Below, piece after piece: positions 24,214 through 35,000 of a DNA stretch of 64,000 nucleotides. The stretch's first letter is position 1; the number at the start of each line of letters is the position of its first letter. A program made the translations under genes and the position numbers. The notes beneath the pieces are model-generated. The model searched no databases, was not told where the DNA came from, and saw only the letters and a list, made by a program, of their open reading frames with translations. The DNA lies in contig NC_049982.1 of NCBI RefSeq assembly GCF_000003815.2, positions 31,852,560 to 31,916,559 of the forward strand. The letters are read 5' to 3'. This stretch comes from Branchiostoma floridae. Lineage: Eukaryota; Chordata; Leptocardii; Amphioxiformes; Branchiostomatidae.

Positions 24214-26583
24214 ACGAAGGTATGTGTGTGTGTGTGTGTGCGTGTGTACGAATGTGTGTGCGTGTGCGTGTGTACGAACGTGTGTGTGTGTGCACGCGTG
24301 TGCGTCTCTGTTTCTCTCTCGCTCTCTCTGTGCTTTTATGTGTGTGGTGTGTGTTTGTGTGTGTGTACATGTGTGTGTAAGTGATTGTGTTAGTACTAGT
24401 GTGTTAGTAGATGTGTATTAGTATGCTAGTGTGTGCGTTGTGTGTATGCGCGCGCACGTGTGTGTGTGTAAGTGTGTGTAAAAGGAATTAATATAACAAA
24501 TGATTGCCCAACCTTTAGCGGCATACGGGATGTGCATACACTTGCCGTCCTCTCCCCGGTACCGCCACCCGTGGAAGGGACACTCGATACAGTTGCCGAC
24601 CACCCGTCCCCCCACGCCCAGGTTGGCGCCCAGGTGCGGGCAGTACGCGTCCACTACAGACACTGTCCCGTTCTCCTGACGAAACACCGCTAGATGTTCC
24701 CCTGTGGATGCATTGGTGTGTCAGACTTAATCTCCAAGCAGATCTTGCGTGGCATGATATAGTATCATAAGCTGGGGAAGGAGTTTAGCCGGCAGAGGAG
24801 TTAATTGGCCACTAGGAGGAGCAGAAACACGTTTCTGAAAAGATCGCCCCTCCCAGTGCCTTTGAGCGGTTCCGTTCTGCCGCAGATTTTCGCGTGGCCA
24901 AACAGTCAGAAAAAAACAATAACTTAACTTTCCGGAATGAAACACTGTGATGGGAAAGATTTTCTGCGAAAAATACGGTCGACGCTCGGGCGATTTTGAA
25001 ATTTGGCGAGCTCCAGCCGATCTACAAATTCGGTCGGCGTTCGCTTGAATTGTGGCGCAGGCTTGAAAATGCAGCAAACTATAGATATGTCATTTCTGAA
25101 AATCATGTGAATACTAGTAACCCAGCTAGTTGTCACCAGTCACTCTTCGGCCGTCAAGATGACTGTGCTTGAAAGTTTACCTTGTAGGTTGCATTTTGAA
25201 GTATTAGTTGCGCACAAATATTTTAGACTGTTTAATATTCAACAAAAGCTGTGTTTGTACAATTATTAATGACTGCATTCAGTGTTTTCTTGCGTTCAGA
25301 ATTGCAATTGAATTCAGCCCCAGAGTGGCATAAACGTAAATGTATGCAATGGACTAATCTCCAAGCAGAAGATAGTATCAAAAGCTGCCAGCGGAGTAAA
25401 GCCGGCCTATGACTGTGTTTGGCTACCGGGGAAAAGTACACCTCTTGGCTGACAACACTCCTTGGCCAGTTTAGTATCTTATAATATCGTAGGATCTGCT
25501 TGGAGATTGAGAGTCTTATCTGTAAAAGCGCTTACCTAAAGCGACAACCTCCTTGACCTGACCCCGTTGTAGCAGACGAGACTCGAGAATCCCCCACCAG
25601 CCGTTGGGATAGACCGGCGGGAGGTGGCCCCTCTGCCGCCGCCTGCGGGCGTCGTTAGCCATGGCCTTCATGTTCCTCGTCCCGTCCGGGTGATACCCCA
25701 GGTCACCGAGCTGACGACAGAACTCCATGGGAGAAAACAGTACCTGGTAGGAGTAGGCACCGGTACAGAAAATTCAGGTACAGGTACGTTCCGGGTCAAG
25801 AGAATCAGGTCCAGGTCCGGACCTGAACCTGGACCTTATTGTCTCTGAATGGGCAATATTCAAAACAATGGTCCATATTTCGCTACAAAGGAATCTGTTT
25901 GGTGGTGTAACTTCACATTAACAACACTACCGACCAAGTTTGACTGTAGAAACTTGATAAAAATGACTATAACATATATCAACTCTCCTCTACTTCGCTC
26001 TTCCTATTTTCTTGGACCAATAAGCCTCAAAACACGTGAACCGCCGTATTGCCGGAATGATCTGTTTATTGTAAAGTTTATTGCAAATTCTTGCCCGTGG
26101 GCTAATTGCAGGTAACATAAGAGATTCCAACAGTGTGAAAACAATATCACAAGTGTCTGCTCTAGTCTAAAGCCCGTAAAAGCTAACTCTAGATCCTGGG
26201 TTATTGCCTAATACATGTATTGGGTTCGACTCCTTTTTCGAAGACAGTGGAAGATCCCACCTTTTCTATTATGTGTATTTCTATTTATTTCTTAATCGGT
26301 CCAACATCCGGTCCACTGAATTTTTTGTCAGGTCCGGTCTTTCCGGACCGGTCCAACAAAAAAAACGGTTTTGTACCCCTAGTACCTGATAAAGCCAGAT
26401 GGCACCAGCGAGACCAATGGCGAAGAGCAGGAGGATTTCTACGGACGGCCATTGGAAGGCGAGTAGCGTTTCTCCTCGTAGCAGCACCCAGGCGGCGTCC
26501 ACTCGTGTCGGGCCGTGTTTCAGACCGACCACGGACGCCAACACCGCCAGCAGGACGGCGAATAGATGACGAACACGAAACAT
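20465..26583 (-). CDS. nvd: Neverland/DAF-36-type cholesterol 7-desaturase
   Basis: Seven coding exons on the minus strand: 26386-26583, 25536-25743, 24513-24701, 23816-23994, 22802-23047, 21577-21750 and 20465-20626. All join with GT-AG and matching phases to give 451 residues. Two hydrophobic segments (about 7-21 and 49-65) anchor the N-terminus. The Rieske [2Fe-2S] motif is C-x-H-x17-C-x2-H: Cys156, His158, Cys176, His179 ([13 protein letters not shown] and CPFHGWRY). The mononuclear iron site is [13 protein letters not shown], with Asp266, His269 and His274. [14 protein letters not shown] and [12 protein letters not shown]-type blocks are typical of the family. Family members convert cholesterol to 7-dehydrocholesterol at the endoplasmic reticulum. 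The start at 26583 is chosen because a CCCTTTACAG acceptor lies two bases before that ATG; the next in-frame ATG upstream (26610) would be in the intron. A candidate untranslated first exon is at about 30.3 kb. Confidence 0.93.
20928..21139. mobile_element. TACTGTAAATGC MITE in Neverland intron 6
   Basis: A well-preserved family B copy with TACTGTAAATGCATTTAAG left end, several TTCGCGGTGG/TTTCGCGGTAG motifs and CTGCATTTACAGTA right end. Confidence 0.85.
21148..21432. mobile_element. MITE with GGGTTCACACGTGCGTACG ends
   Basis: The left end GGGTTCACACGTGCGTACG...TTCAAGTCCG is mirrored by CGGACTTGAATACGTACG and GTGAACCC at 21400-21432. About 285 bp, no coding capacity, immediately next to the family B copy in Neverland intron 6. 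I could not fix its target duplication. Confidence 0.75.
21760..22570. other. Part of Neverland intron 5 with unclassified sequence
   Basis: Starts with a GTTTACTTAGATCCAC block and an open minus frame at 21796-22068 containing Cys pairs ([16 protein letters not shown]). I do not recognise it. It could be the 3' end of a retroelement. The rest is AT-rich. Confidence 0.3.
22574..22772. mobile_element. Inverted-repeat MITE in Neverland intron 5
   Basis: The left arm AGGCTTCGTAGATCG...TTGGACAAATAGAG is mirrored by CTCTATTTGTTCC...CGACCTATGAAGTCT, with inner GCCGGCC/GGCCGGC arms. It is a short non-coding fold-back element. Confidence 0.65.
24153..24480. repeat. TG microsatellite beside Neverland exon 3 donor
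   Basis: More than 300 bp of TG-rich sequence with CG and TA interruptions and a short CTCTCTCGCTCTCTCT block near 24313-24330. On the gene's strand it is a CA repeat whose nearest part is about 33 nt beyond the exon 3 donor (24512). The open frames of Cys-Val repeats are its translation, not genes. Confidence 0.9.
24729..24815. mobile_element. Truncated AATCTCCAAGCAGATC MITE
   Basis: Left end TAATCTCCAAGCAGATCTTG and GGAGTTTAGCCGGCAGAGG match 25354-25509, but no right terminal repeat follows. A solo left end in Neverland intron 2. Confidence 0.6.
25354..25509. mobile_element. AATCTCCAAGCAGA MITE, complete
   Basis: Left TAATCTCCAAGCAGA and right TAGGATCTGCTTGGAGATT form the inverted ends. 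The interior matches 30531-30706 (GCTGCCAG-GGAGTAA-GCCGGC and CACTCCTTGGCCAGTTT). It lies in Neverland intron 2. Confidence 0.85.
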
Positions 26584-26899
26584 TTCTGTAAAGGGGTATA
26601 GAGGGAGCATTTTAGAAATTAGACGTTTCGACAGTACCTTTGAAAAACCGTTGAAATTTACACTGACTTATTGTGGTCGTCGCTAATTCTGGATCGCCGA
26701 TTTTTAGACTGCTTTTGCGGTATAAAATTCAATTCATGTCTACTTTTTGCACATATTTATAGCTGCAAGATGTATGTGACTTTTAAAATCACCCCCATAC
26801 ATTGTACGTGGATTGATAACAGTTACAGTGTATATATTGTGATGGACATCAAGTCAAGTCTACAGCTATTCTCTGCATAAGTGGGGCACGGTGTGGCCC

Positions 26900-27182
26900 A
26901 CACAAAAAAAGAAAGGGTGCCAAGCGATTGTTCTTATGATAGAAGTAATATCGGAATATATTTCAACTATTTAACCGGCACCACTAGACAATCTCATGAC
27001 ACCATATCTATCATGGTCTACGATGAGAAATCAATTCACCATCGCGAAATTCGTGTTAAGTGCTTTCCCAAGGTGTAAAGTGCCGATCCCAAGGGCACCG
27101 CGTCGGGGTATTGTAGGTATCGAACTCGGGATCTCTTGATTCCGAGCCTAACGCGCTACCAGTTATGCCACATCAACGCCAC
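26900..27182 (-). mobile_element. tRNA-derived SINE, degenerate
   Basis: The minus strand has a box A-like GTGGCATAACTGGTAGCGCG and a box B-like CGAGTTCGATACC near 27115-27180. The GGGATCGGCACTTTACACC and GGGAAAGCACTTAACAC body shared with the SINE at 6633 follows. The 3' end is not sharply visible. Confidence 0.65.
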
Positions 27183-27463
27183 AAAGGGCAACAACACAGT
27201 AGAAACCCAGAATACTCGACAGTAAATGGTGAGGGTGAAAACAGTCCATATCTTGAAACGCCGCCGAACCCCAATTAGCCGGTATCTCGCATAAGAAGAG
27301 CTGGCTGACCATTAAACAATAAAATGTATCACTAACGGTAACGAAGCGATTTACAAATATTTACCTAACCCTACTGTCACACTGACCCGAGTCCAACGAC
27401 CAATCTAGCTTTCCAAAGCCGTTCTAGAGAACGATTTCACGTGGGTAGTGTTTTTTGCTTATA

Positions 27464-28462
27464 CCCCCCTCACATTAGGCTCGATTCGATCGGACGAGGA
27501 GTCTGCGAGCTCTAATTTACGAGGAGGCATGACCCTGATGCCGACGAAGNNNNNNNNNNNNNNNNNNNNNNNNNNNNNNNNNNNNNNNNNNNNNNNNNNN
27601 NNNNNNNNNNNNNNNNNNNNNNNNNNNNNNNNNNNNNNNNNNNNNNNNNNNNNNNNNNNNNNNNNNNNNNNNNNNNNNNNNNNNNNNNNNNNNNNNNNNN
27701 NNNNNNNNNNNNNNNNNNNNNNNNNNNNNNNNNNNNNNNNNNNNNNNNNNNNNNNNNNNNNNNNNNNNNNNNNNNNNNNNNNNNNNNNNNNNNNNNNNNN
27801 NNNNNNNNNNNNNNNNNNNNNNNNNNNNNNNNNNNNNNNNNNNNNNNNNNNNNNNNNNNNNNNNNNNNNNNNNNNNNNNNNNNNNNNNNNNNNNNNNNNN
27901 NNNNNNNNNNNNNNNNNNNNNNNNNNNNNNNNNNNNNNNNNNNNNNNNNNNNNNNNNNNNNNNNNNNNNNNNNNNNNNNNNNNNNNNNNNNNNNNNNNNN
28001 NNNNNNNNNNNNNNNNNNNNNNNNNNNNNNNNNNNNNNNNNNNNNNNNNNNNNNNNNNNNNNNNNNNNNNNNNNNNNNNNNNNNNNNNNNNNNNNNNNNN
28101 NNNNNNNNNNNNNNNNNNNNNNNNNNNNNNNNNNNNNNNNNNNNNNNNNNNNNNNNNNNNNNNNNNNNNNNNNNNNNNNNNNNNNNNNNNNNNNNNNNNN
28201 NNNNNNNNNNNNNNNNNNNNNNNNNNNNNNNNNNNNNNNNNNNNNNNNNNNNNNNNNNNNNNNNNNNNNNNNNNNNNNNNNNNNNNNNNNNNNNNNNNNN
28301 NNNNNNNNNNNNNNNNNNNNNNNNNNNNNNNNNNNNNNNNNNNNNNNNNNNNNNNNNNNNNNNNNNNNNNNNNNNNNNNNNNNNNNNNNNNNNNNNNNNN
28401 NNNNNNNNNNNNNNNNNNCAGACTCGTCGTCCGATTCGAATCGCGCCTAATGTGAGGGGGGG
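27464..28462. mobile_element. TIR transposon with internal assembly gap
   Basis: The sequences on the two sides of the gap are inverted copies: CCCCCCTCACATTAGGC with GATTCGATCGGACGA and GAGTCTG on the left, mirrored by CAGACTCGTCGTCCGATTCG and GCCTAATGTGAGGGGGG on the right. TA flanks both ends (27462-27463 and 28463-28464). The long open frames drawn across it are made of unknown residues. Confidence 0.75.
27550..28418. other. Assembly gap, 869 N
   Basis: An estimated-length gap in the transposon at 27464-28462. Its content is unknown. Confidence 0.98.
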
Positions 28463-28467
28463 TATTA

Positions 28468-28668
28468 GGGCGCGGTCACATAGGTCGTGGGATCGTCGTA
28501 CGATCACTAACTTCGGACATTTTGAAGAACAAAATTGTACGTTTCCTGCAATGTTGAACTGTCTTGGTACACAAAATGCTGTTATGGATCCATGTCGGTG
28601 GTTTGTTCTGTCACGGCCTGCTTGAATATCCTATGGCGATCGCACGACGTACGTATGTGACCGCGCCA
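28468..28668. mobile_element. Harbinger-like MITE, family C, copy 1
   Basis: Ends GGGCGCGGTCACATAGGTCG and ATGTGACCGCGCC, flanked by TTA (28465-28467 and 28669-28671). The second copy is at 35450-35670. Confidence 0.85.
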
Positions 28669-30307
28669 TTATATATGTAACATCATACAAGTCGTCTTCA
28701 TATATTGATACTAAAACGGTTGTGATATTTCAATCTTAAAATTCCGCACAGCTTTGTCATTCACATTATTACGTAGGACAGGAAATCAACGCTTAAAAAA
28801 CTGAACAACTTGCGGGCTTTGTGCCCATAAGTTGTCAGAAACTAAAACAGAATTCGGAGCATGGCGATTCAAATACTGATTGTACTATAGAATGAATGAA
28901 CACCTTTATTGTACATTTTTGCCCAACCGAGCTAAGTACAGGGCACAACAGGGACAGAATATACATAATATTTAGTATCATAACCCTAGTCTAAGACTAA
29001 CATAGAAGTCAGGCTTCTTCTCGCTTCTTGGTAATGGTGAAAATGTAGGACTGTATGGGTTTAGCTATTGTCGGTTTGTCAAAACTAGTGCATGAGGAAT
29101 AAAATTTGTCAGTGCTACTCATATGTAAAGTGAGGGAATCTACTTTCTATATAGAGTAATTCTATCATTAACATACATAGTACAATCAACAATGAAGTGC
29201 ACTTCATCTTCTACTTTGTTTGACATACAATAATGCATCGAGATCTGAGGTTAGATAACACGTGAATGACCCAGGATCACTAGTCAATTCGAAACAAGAA
29301 GGACGCCCCTGTTATTCCATTATCGACCAACTATAACGTATCTTGTGAACCATTCACCATAGCATTATGAAATTGTTTGTGAACCTTTATTTATTCATAG
29401 AAAGCTCAAAACGTCCTGCAGAACGTTTTTTATTGAGGTCATGAGGGCGATATGGGTCAGATAAAATAAAACAGAGAATCCCCTAGTCAGAGATACAGAT
29501 TATATCGAGTCCTAATAAATATATCAACATATATCATTACATACATGTATACATGGTTCAAAACATATAGTACAGCGAAAGCTAAGGGTTCATAGTCCGT
29601 GTCCATTCCTTTTGGTCATTTCTTTTATACTTAAAGACTTGGAGCCGTATGTGTGTCTTGCGGTAGGTTCTTCCAGACAGAAAATATCTTCAACGTACGT
29701 AAAACCCCGTATTCACGGTGAAGGTGGTCACATATGAAACGGGTTTGATTCCAACGCTGTTCCTTATGTTTGATCGATCTTTATTTTACACCATTCCTAC
29801 GGACACGTTTGGCACGTAGTCCATGCTATGGTCTGTATGACCAGGCCGCAACAACGAAGATTCAATATCAAATCTATGTAATTCTATCATTCGTATCAAA
29901 TCTGTTTTTGATATTTGTATTTAGTTGAATGACGAAATAAAATTTTCGATGACAGAAAAGAATACGTATACACTGATACATGTACTAGTCTCGACCTCAC
30001 CACTCAGAGGTTATGAAAACACAGCTGGTCAGTCCATTTACGTAACGGTGGTTTCGTAAAGGTTTAACGTTAAATCATAAAGGCATGGATGACATGTTCT
30101 ATCTGGACCAACAACAAATGTATTTTGTATACATGCATCATTGCTATAACGATCCGTACCCAGTACTCAGTACTGACATACTGGCCTCAGCACATACATG
30201 TACAGAATAGTCGTACACAGGTGCATAGCAACATGACGATCTGACATCAGACCCATGCTTCCGGAGTTCCGCGAAAGCACACAATCAGGAAGAGGGTTCT
30301 TACTCAC

Positions 30308-30420
30308 TTTTCCGGAAAATCTATAGTTGGAAGAATCTCCACGCTGTAAGGACACTTCCTCGCCACCGTGACAACCCCGACTGACCCTGTGTACGGCTCG
30401 TGACGATGTCCTGATCGGTG
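30308..30420 (-). promoter_or_regulatory. nvd: Candidate untranslated first exon of Neverland
   Basis: The minus strand shows TTTTCCGGAAAA followed by GTGAGTAAG, a strong splice donor, at 30307. Downstream on that strand the next fitting acceptor is CCCTTTACAG two bases before the Neverland ATG, so a spliced 5' leader is needed. The exon's 5' boundary is a guess, and the ATG in this stretch opens only a short unrelated frame. Confidence 0.35.
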
Positions 30421-30530
30421 CGATATTGGAAAAGGGTCTGTCGGACTTTGACCTACGGACTCTGACCTTTGCACTTTGTTGATGGATTGAGAGAGACCAT
30501 TTGATTCATGGGGGGAGGTTTGGTAGAAAT

Positions 30531-30706
30531 CTAATCTCCAAGTAGATCCTACGGTAGCATAAGATTAGTATCAAAAGCTGCCAGAGGAGTAAGGCCGGCT
30601 CAGGAGTGTGTTTGGCTACATGGCAAATGGACACCTCTTAGCTGACTACACTCCTTGGCCAGTTTGGTACTATTTTATACCATTGTAGGATCTGCTTGGA
30701 GATTAG
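30531..30706. mobile_element. AATCTCCAAG MITE, complete
   Basis: CTAATCTCCAAGTAGATCCTA and its inverted partner GTAGGATCTGCTTGGAGATTAG bound a 176-bp copy of the family also seen at 25354. Confidence 0.85.
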
Positions 30707-32057
30707 CAGAAACCAACTTATAAACAGTTTCGTTGCAACTCAAGATATGCAAAATTGGTATACGGAAAAGGATGATGCCCTTTTGGACATTCAGGGACAT
30801 ACATGTAACGTTACTGGCTTTTGCTTCTGGTGGATAAAAAATAAAATAAAATAAAAAGTGGGTCAATGAAAAGGAACAGCTGATCATATTTATGGGCTTC
30901 CAATGAAACAACTCCACTGGGACTGGAAGAAAAGCAATTCCAAGTATACAACAAAAACTGGAAATGCTAAGATTGAAACGGGTCAGTGGTACATGTACGA
31001 AACTATTTCCACGATCTCATACCTTCATAAAGAAATTTTGTCTCATTACAATGCAAATTAGGACGTGTTTACACAATTTCTCACTGGCTGGGGTTAATGA
31101 CCCCCTCCTGCTGGGTGGCGGCAACTGTTGGGCCGGCCGCTAGGAGCGCGATTTTAGACAGGCTACAATGCAAATGATTTGCAAGGACGTCTCCTATTAG
31201 CATAATTTACTTGTTTTCACTATCTCCTCATTCCAAACGACATCATGTTGCATCTACCTTTCTTCAAGAATCTATTGTAGTATTTCCTCGCTAATCACAC
31301 AAATAGGCAAATTTCCATATTTAATGGTAGAAGGTTTTCATCTTCATCTAACCTACGTTAAGGTATTAACATGATTTGCATAATCCATGAACCAAATTAT
31401 TATGAAGTTCCTGTCATCTACCACAATCGAATTTCCGTCATTAATTATGTAAATCCAATCCTAATTTTCCATAATCTACATATCGTTACATCGATCTATG
31501 TAACGTTAACGATCTATGGAACTGTTCTCTTCCGTACACTACGCCTACAGCTGAGATTGACGCAGTTTTTCCTCAAACCCCCATGTCTACCCTTGGGGCC
31601 CAGAAATGGTAGCCTGGCAGGGTAGCCAGCCCAGCCGCTAGGTTCAGCCTTTTCTATAAACCCCTATATTTATTTTAGGTCATAATCATAAATGTTCATG
31701 AACTTTTCGCGCGATTTAGCATGCATATATACTCTTGGACTTGAACTAAACATGTTCATATAAATTGCGATGAATTACTATCCATTTTGAAGGACTGAGT
31801 CACTGATTTTTCAATACTCAGCAATAGCAACAAAGTATGGATTCACACCCCCATAAAATGGTATGGTCCAATCTGGTGTTTTTGGCTTTCAAATTCAAGA
31901 TGGCTGTCACAGAGATCTAGAGATCCTCTAGTCAGACGCCCAGTGGTAACGATAGAGCGATCTGCAAGGTCTTACAGATTTCTCTACATCAGAATACTCT
32001 TCCCCGACCTACGTCACGGAGTTTTAACCCTAGCAGGTTTAGCTAAGTTGAGCCACG

Positions 32058-35000
32058 ATGCCTGTGAATAACGGACTTGTTGGTTTGTGGGAGGGGGGCA
32101 TGTGGCGGAAGGTGGCGGTGCTGGTGGGGTCTGCCACCGCTGCTGTAGCGCTGCTGGTGCTGGTGGAGCGGTACCTGAGGCGGCGGCGCGGCGGCTGGAC
32201 GGACGTGCAGGACGAGGGCATAGAGATGGACATGGTGGAGGAAGAGGTAAGGTTGCTAGTCTCCTACATAATTTAATGAACAAATAATTAAAGAAGTCGT
32301 TTGGGGGGGTATTCTTCAAGCAGACGTCTGCTGGGTACCTGGAGACCATCACATGCTATCAAGGCCATCTGAAGAATGCCTTGGACACCCGGAGAGCTGA
32401 AGTATGCTCAGACTCTTTTCAACAATTTCACGACGCATTCATGACAGGACAGGCGACAGGAATCCTCTGTAATATTGTAAGAAAGGTGTAGAAACACGCG
32501 CTGAATCCAGGCCAACAGATGACAAACCCAACACACAATCGATGACGCCAAAAGGCTCAAAGCTGTTTGGCATGGTCGGCTGGCGGTACTGGAACCCCAC
32601 TGTTACAAAATGTCAAAGATGAAGGCCCATTAGAAGTAAACAGTCATATCTTGACCATGATAAGATTTGTATGACAATGTTTGGAACAACATAATGGCCA
32701 CTCCAAAATGGTGGAATTTTTTTGTTCATGGAGCCTTTGACAAATGACATAGGAACATATAGTTCAAGTTGAAATTATTGCATGCTAAGGTAGAATGCAG
32801 TTGTATCTTATCTCGTAGTTTTAAATTGTTGTCTCTTTACATTATTTCCTCTACCCAGTCAGACGAAAAGCGTATCGTGGTCCTGGGGCTAGACGGGGTC
32901 GGAAAGAGCAGCTTCCTGGCCTGTATCGCCAACCAGGACTGTCGGCAGACCATGAAGCCTACAGAAGGGTTCAATGTCATGTGCATCCAGACAAGACAAA
33001 CGTCACTCAACATATGGGAAAGTAAGGGCAAATTCTGATATGTATATTTACTGCACCTCACATAATGCCATTCACATCACAACACACATTTCTGAAAATG
33101 ATTTCATCAGGTTGGTAGAATATTAGCTGGGGTACCATCCAGGTAGTAGTTTGCTCCTGTGTTCACTTCTGCTACCTGTCTTGGGATATTATATGTGTTC
33201 GATGCAGGGCTCTAGCCAGCGTCCGTTTTTCCGTCAATTGACGGAAATTTGCTGCGTGTGACGGAAAAATTATAAAACCAATCCGTCAACCTTGACGGAC
33301 AAAAATCTTTGGTGGAAGCTACAGGCGGCTTGGGGACGCCGTCCACGGCCGTAAAAGCCACATGCTGTTTGTTTTGCTATTGTTATGATTGTTTGATAAT
33401 GTGTGTCGGTGCCCTTTTGCATACGATAATCTCATTAAAAATCTGTTTTTCAAGATCTCAGTTCAGTCTCTCTAACTCCTGGAATAGTGTTTTCGCGGTT
33501 TTCGCGACAATGGGAATTGGCTGACGGAATTAAAATTCGAGCTGGCTAGAGCCCTGGTTCGATGGTTACGTCGGTTAACAAGCAAATTAAGGAGTGGGTT
33601 CTAGAGCACTCATTCGATAACATTAAGCATCCCACAAGTGAACGGGGGGTGTTTTGGGTGTTGGAAGACCTGAGTGTTTAAACGAGCACTTGAACCCATT
33701 TCTTAATTCGCTCTTGTGTAGGGACCAATCAGCGCCTTTGTCAAAATTTGGAAGACTCCAGAAGTTAGAGATGTCAGGGTTCCCAGCTGAAATAGCAGAG
33801 AAGCGACTGTATAAAGTGTATGATAAAAGTCGGGGCAAGAAGCAGCTGTATATTGTGTATAATAAACATTGTAGCGAACTACTCCCGGATGGTACCCAGG
33901 CAAGAATATAGGATATAGGAGAACTCTTTTACACAGCCAATTTGTACTCACTTTGCTTACGTTTTTTTTCCCAACTGATTTAATGCTATGGGTTTTTCCT
34001 ATTGCAGACACTACAAAACTGCCAAGATATCACATAAAATCCTACCAAAAAAGGTTTTTCAATGGTTTAAAGCCTCATTTTATTGTGCTTTCTCACTATG
34101 GCGTCTAGGCGCCGGCGCCACCCCTGAAAATATTCTTCTTGGCCATTGCAGGATGTTCCATCTTCCAGCATTCATTGCCACATACAACTGCTTGAAACAA
34201 CTTATAACAACAATTTTTCCCTTTTTTTTCAGTTGGTGGTACAGAAAATGTGCGCTCCTACTGGGCCAACTTCCTGCCCAACACGGACGTGCTGGTGTTT
34301 GTGGTAGACTCCACAGACAAAGGTCGGCTGCCGCTCGCTAAGGAGGAGCTTCACAAGGTTCTGGCACACCCAGCTCTGAAGGGTGTTCCACTACTGGTGC
34401 TGGCTAACAAACAGGTGGGTGCTGACATGGATACAAGTAATAAATTACATCACACACATACATACACACACATGTACATAATACACACATACATACACAC
34501 CCAGCTCTGAAGGGTGTTCCACTACTGGTGCTGGCGAACAAGCAGGTGGGTGCTGAGCTAAGGGCACATCTAGATACAAGTAATGAATTACACCACACGC
34601 TTACACACACAATGTACATACACTTTATACACACACACGCGTACATATACACATGATACATACCTATACAGTACAGACACACACATATGCACATACACAT
34701 ACATTCCTACACACACACACACACACACACTCACACACATACATACCTACATATACATACAAACTTAGACACATACACACTCATGTAAACACAAACTCAC
34801 AAACATACACATACATGCATACACAATCATGATACACTCAAACACACACACAATGTACACATACATACATGTGGACCCAAACACACTTACACACACACCA
34901 ATACTTACATACACACACATATGTACACATGCATACATGTACATACACACACACAGATTACATACACACATAAAACAAACATGTATACAGATATGCACAT

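Larger units (their letters stand above)
28672..32057. other. Region between Neverland and the ARL10-like gene
   Basis: Neverland (-) and the ARL10-like gene (+) diverge from this stretch. It holds the candidate Neverland 5' exon at about 30.3 kb and a MITE at 30531-30706. A run at 28868-29000 (ACCTTTATTGTACATTTTTGCCC) looks like a LINE 3' end on the minus strand, but I cannot prove it. Nothing else recognised. Confidence 0.5.

Noticed and set aside
24065-24421. Cys-Val and His-Thr repeat proteins
   Set aside because: Translations of a TG/CA microsatellite inside a Neverland intron; no start, splice or family context.
27448-28507. Long open frames of more than 330 residues on both strands
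   Set aside because: They consist almost entirely of unknown residues from the 869-N gap.
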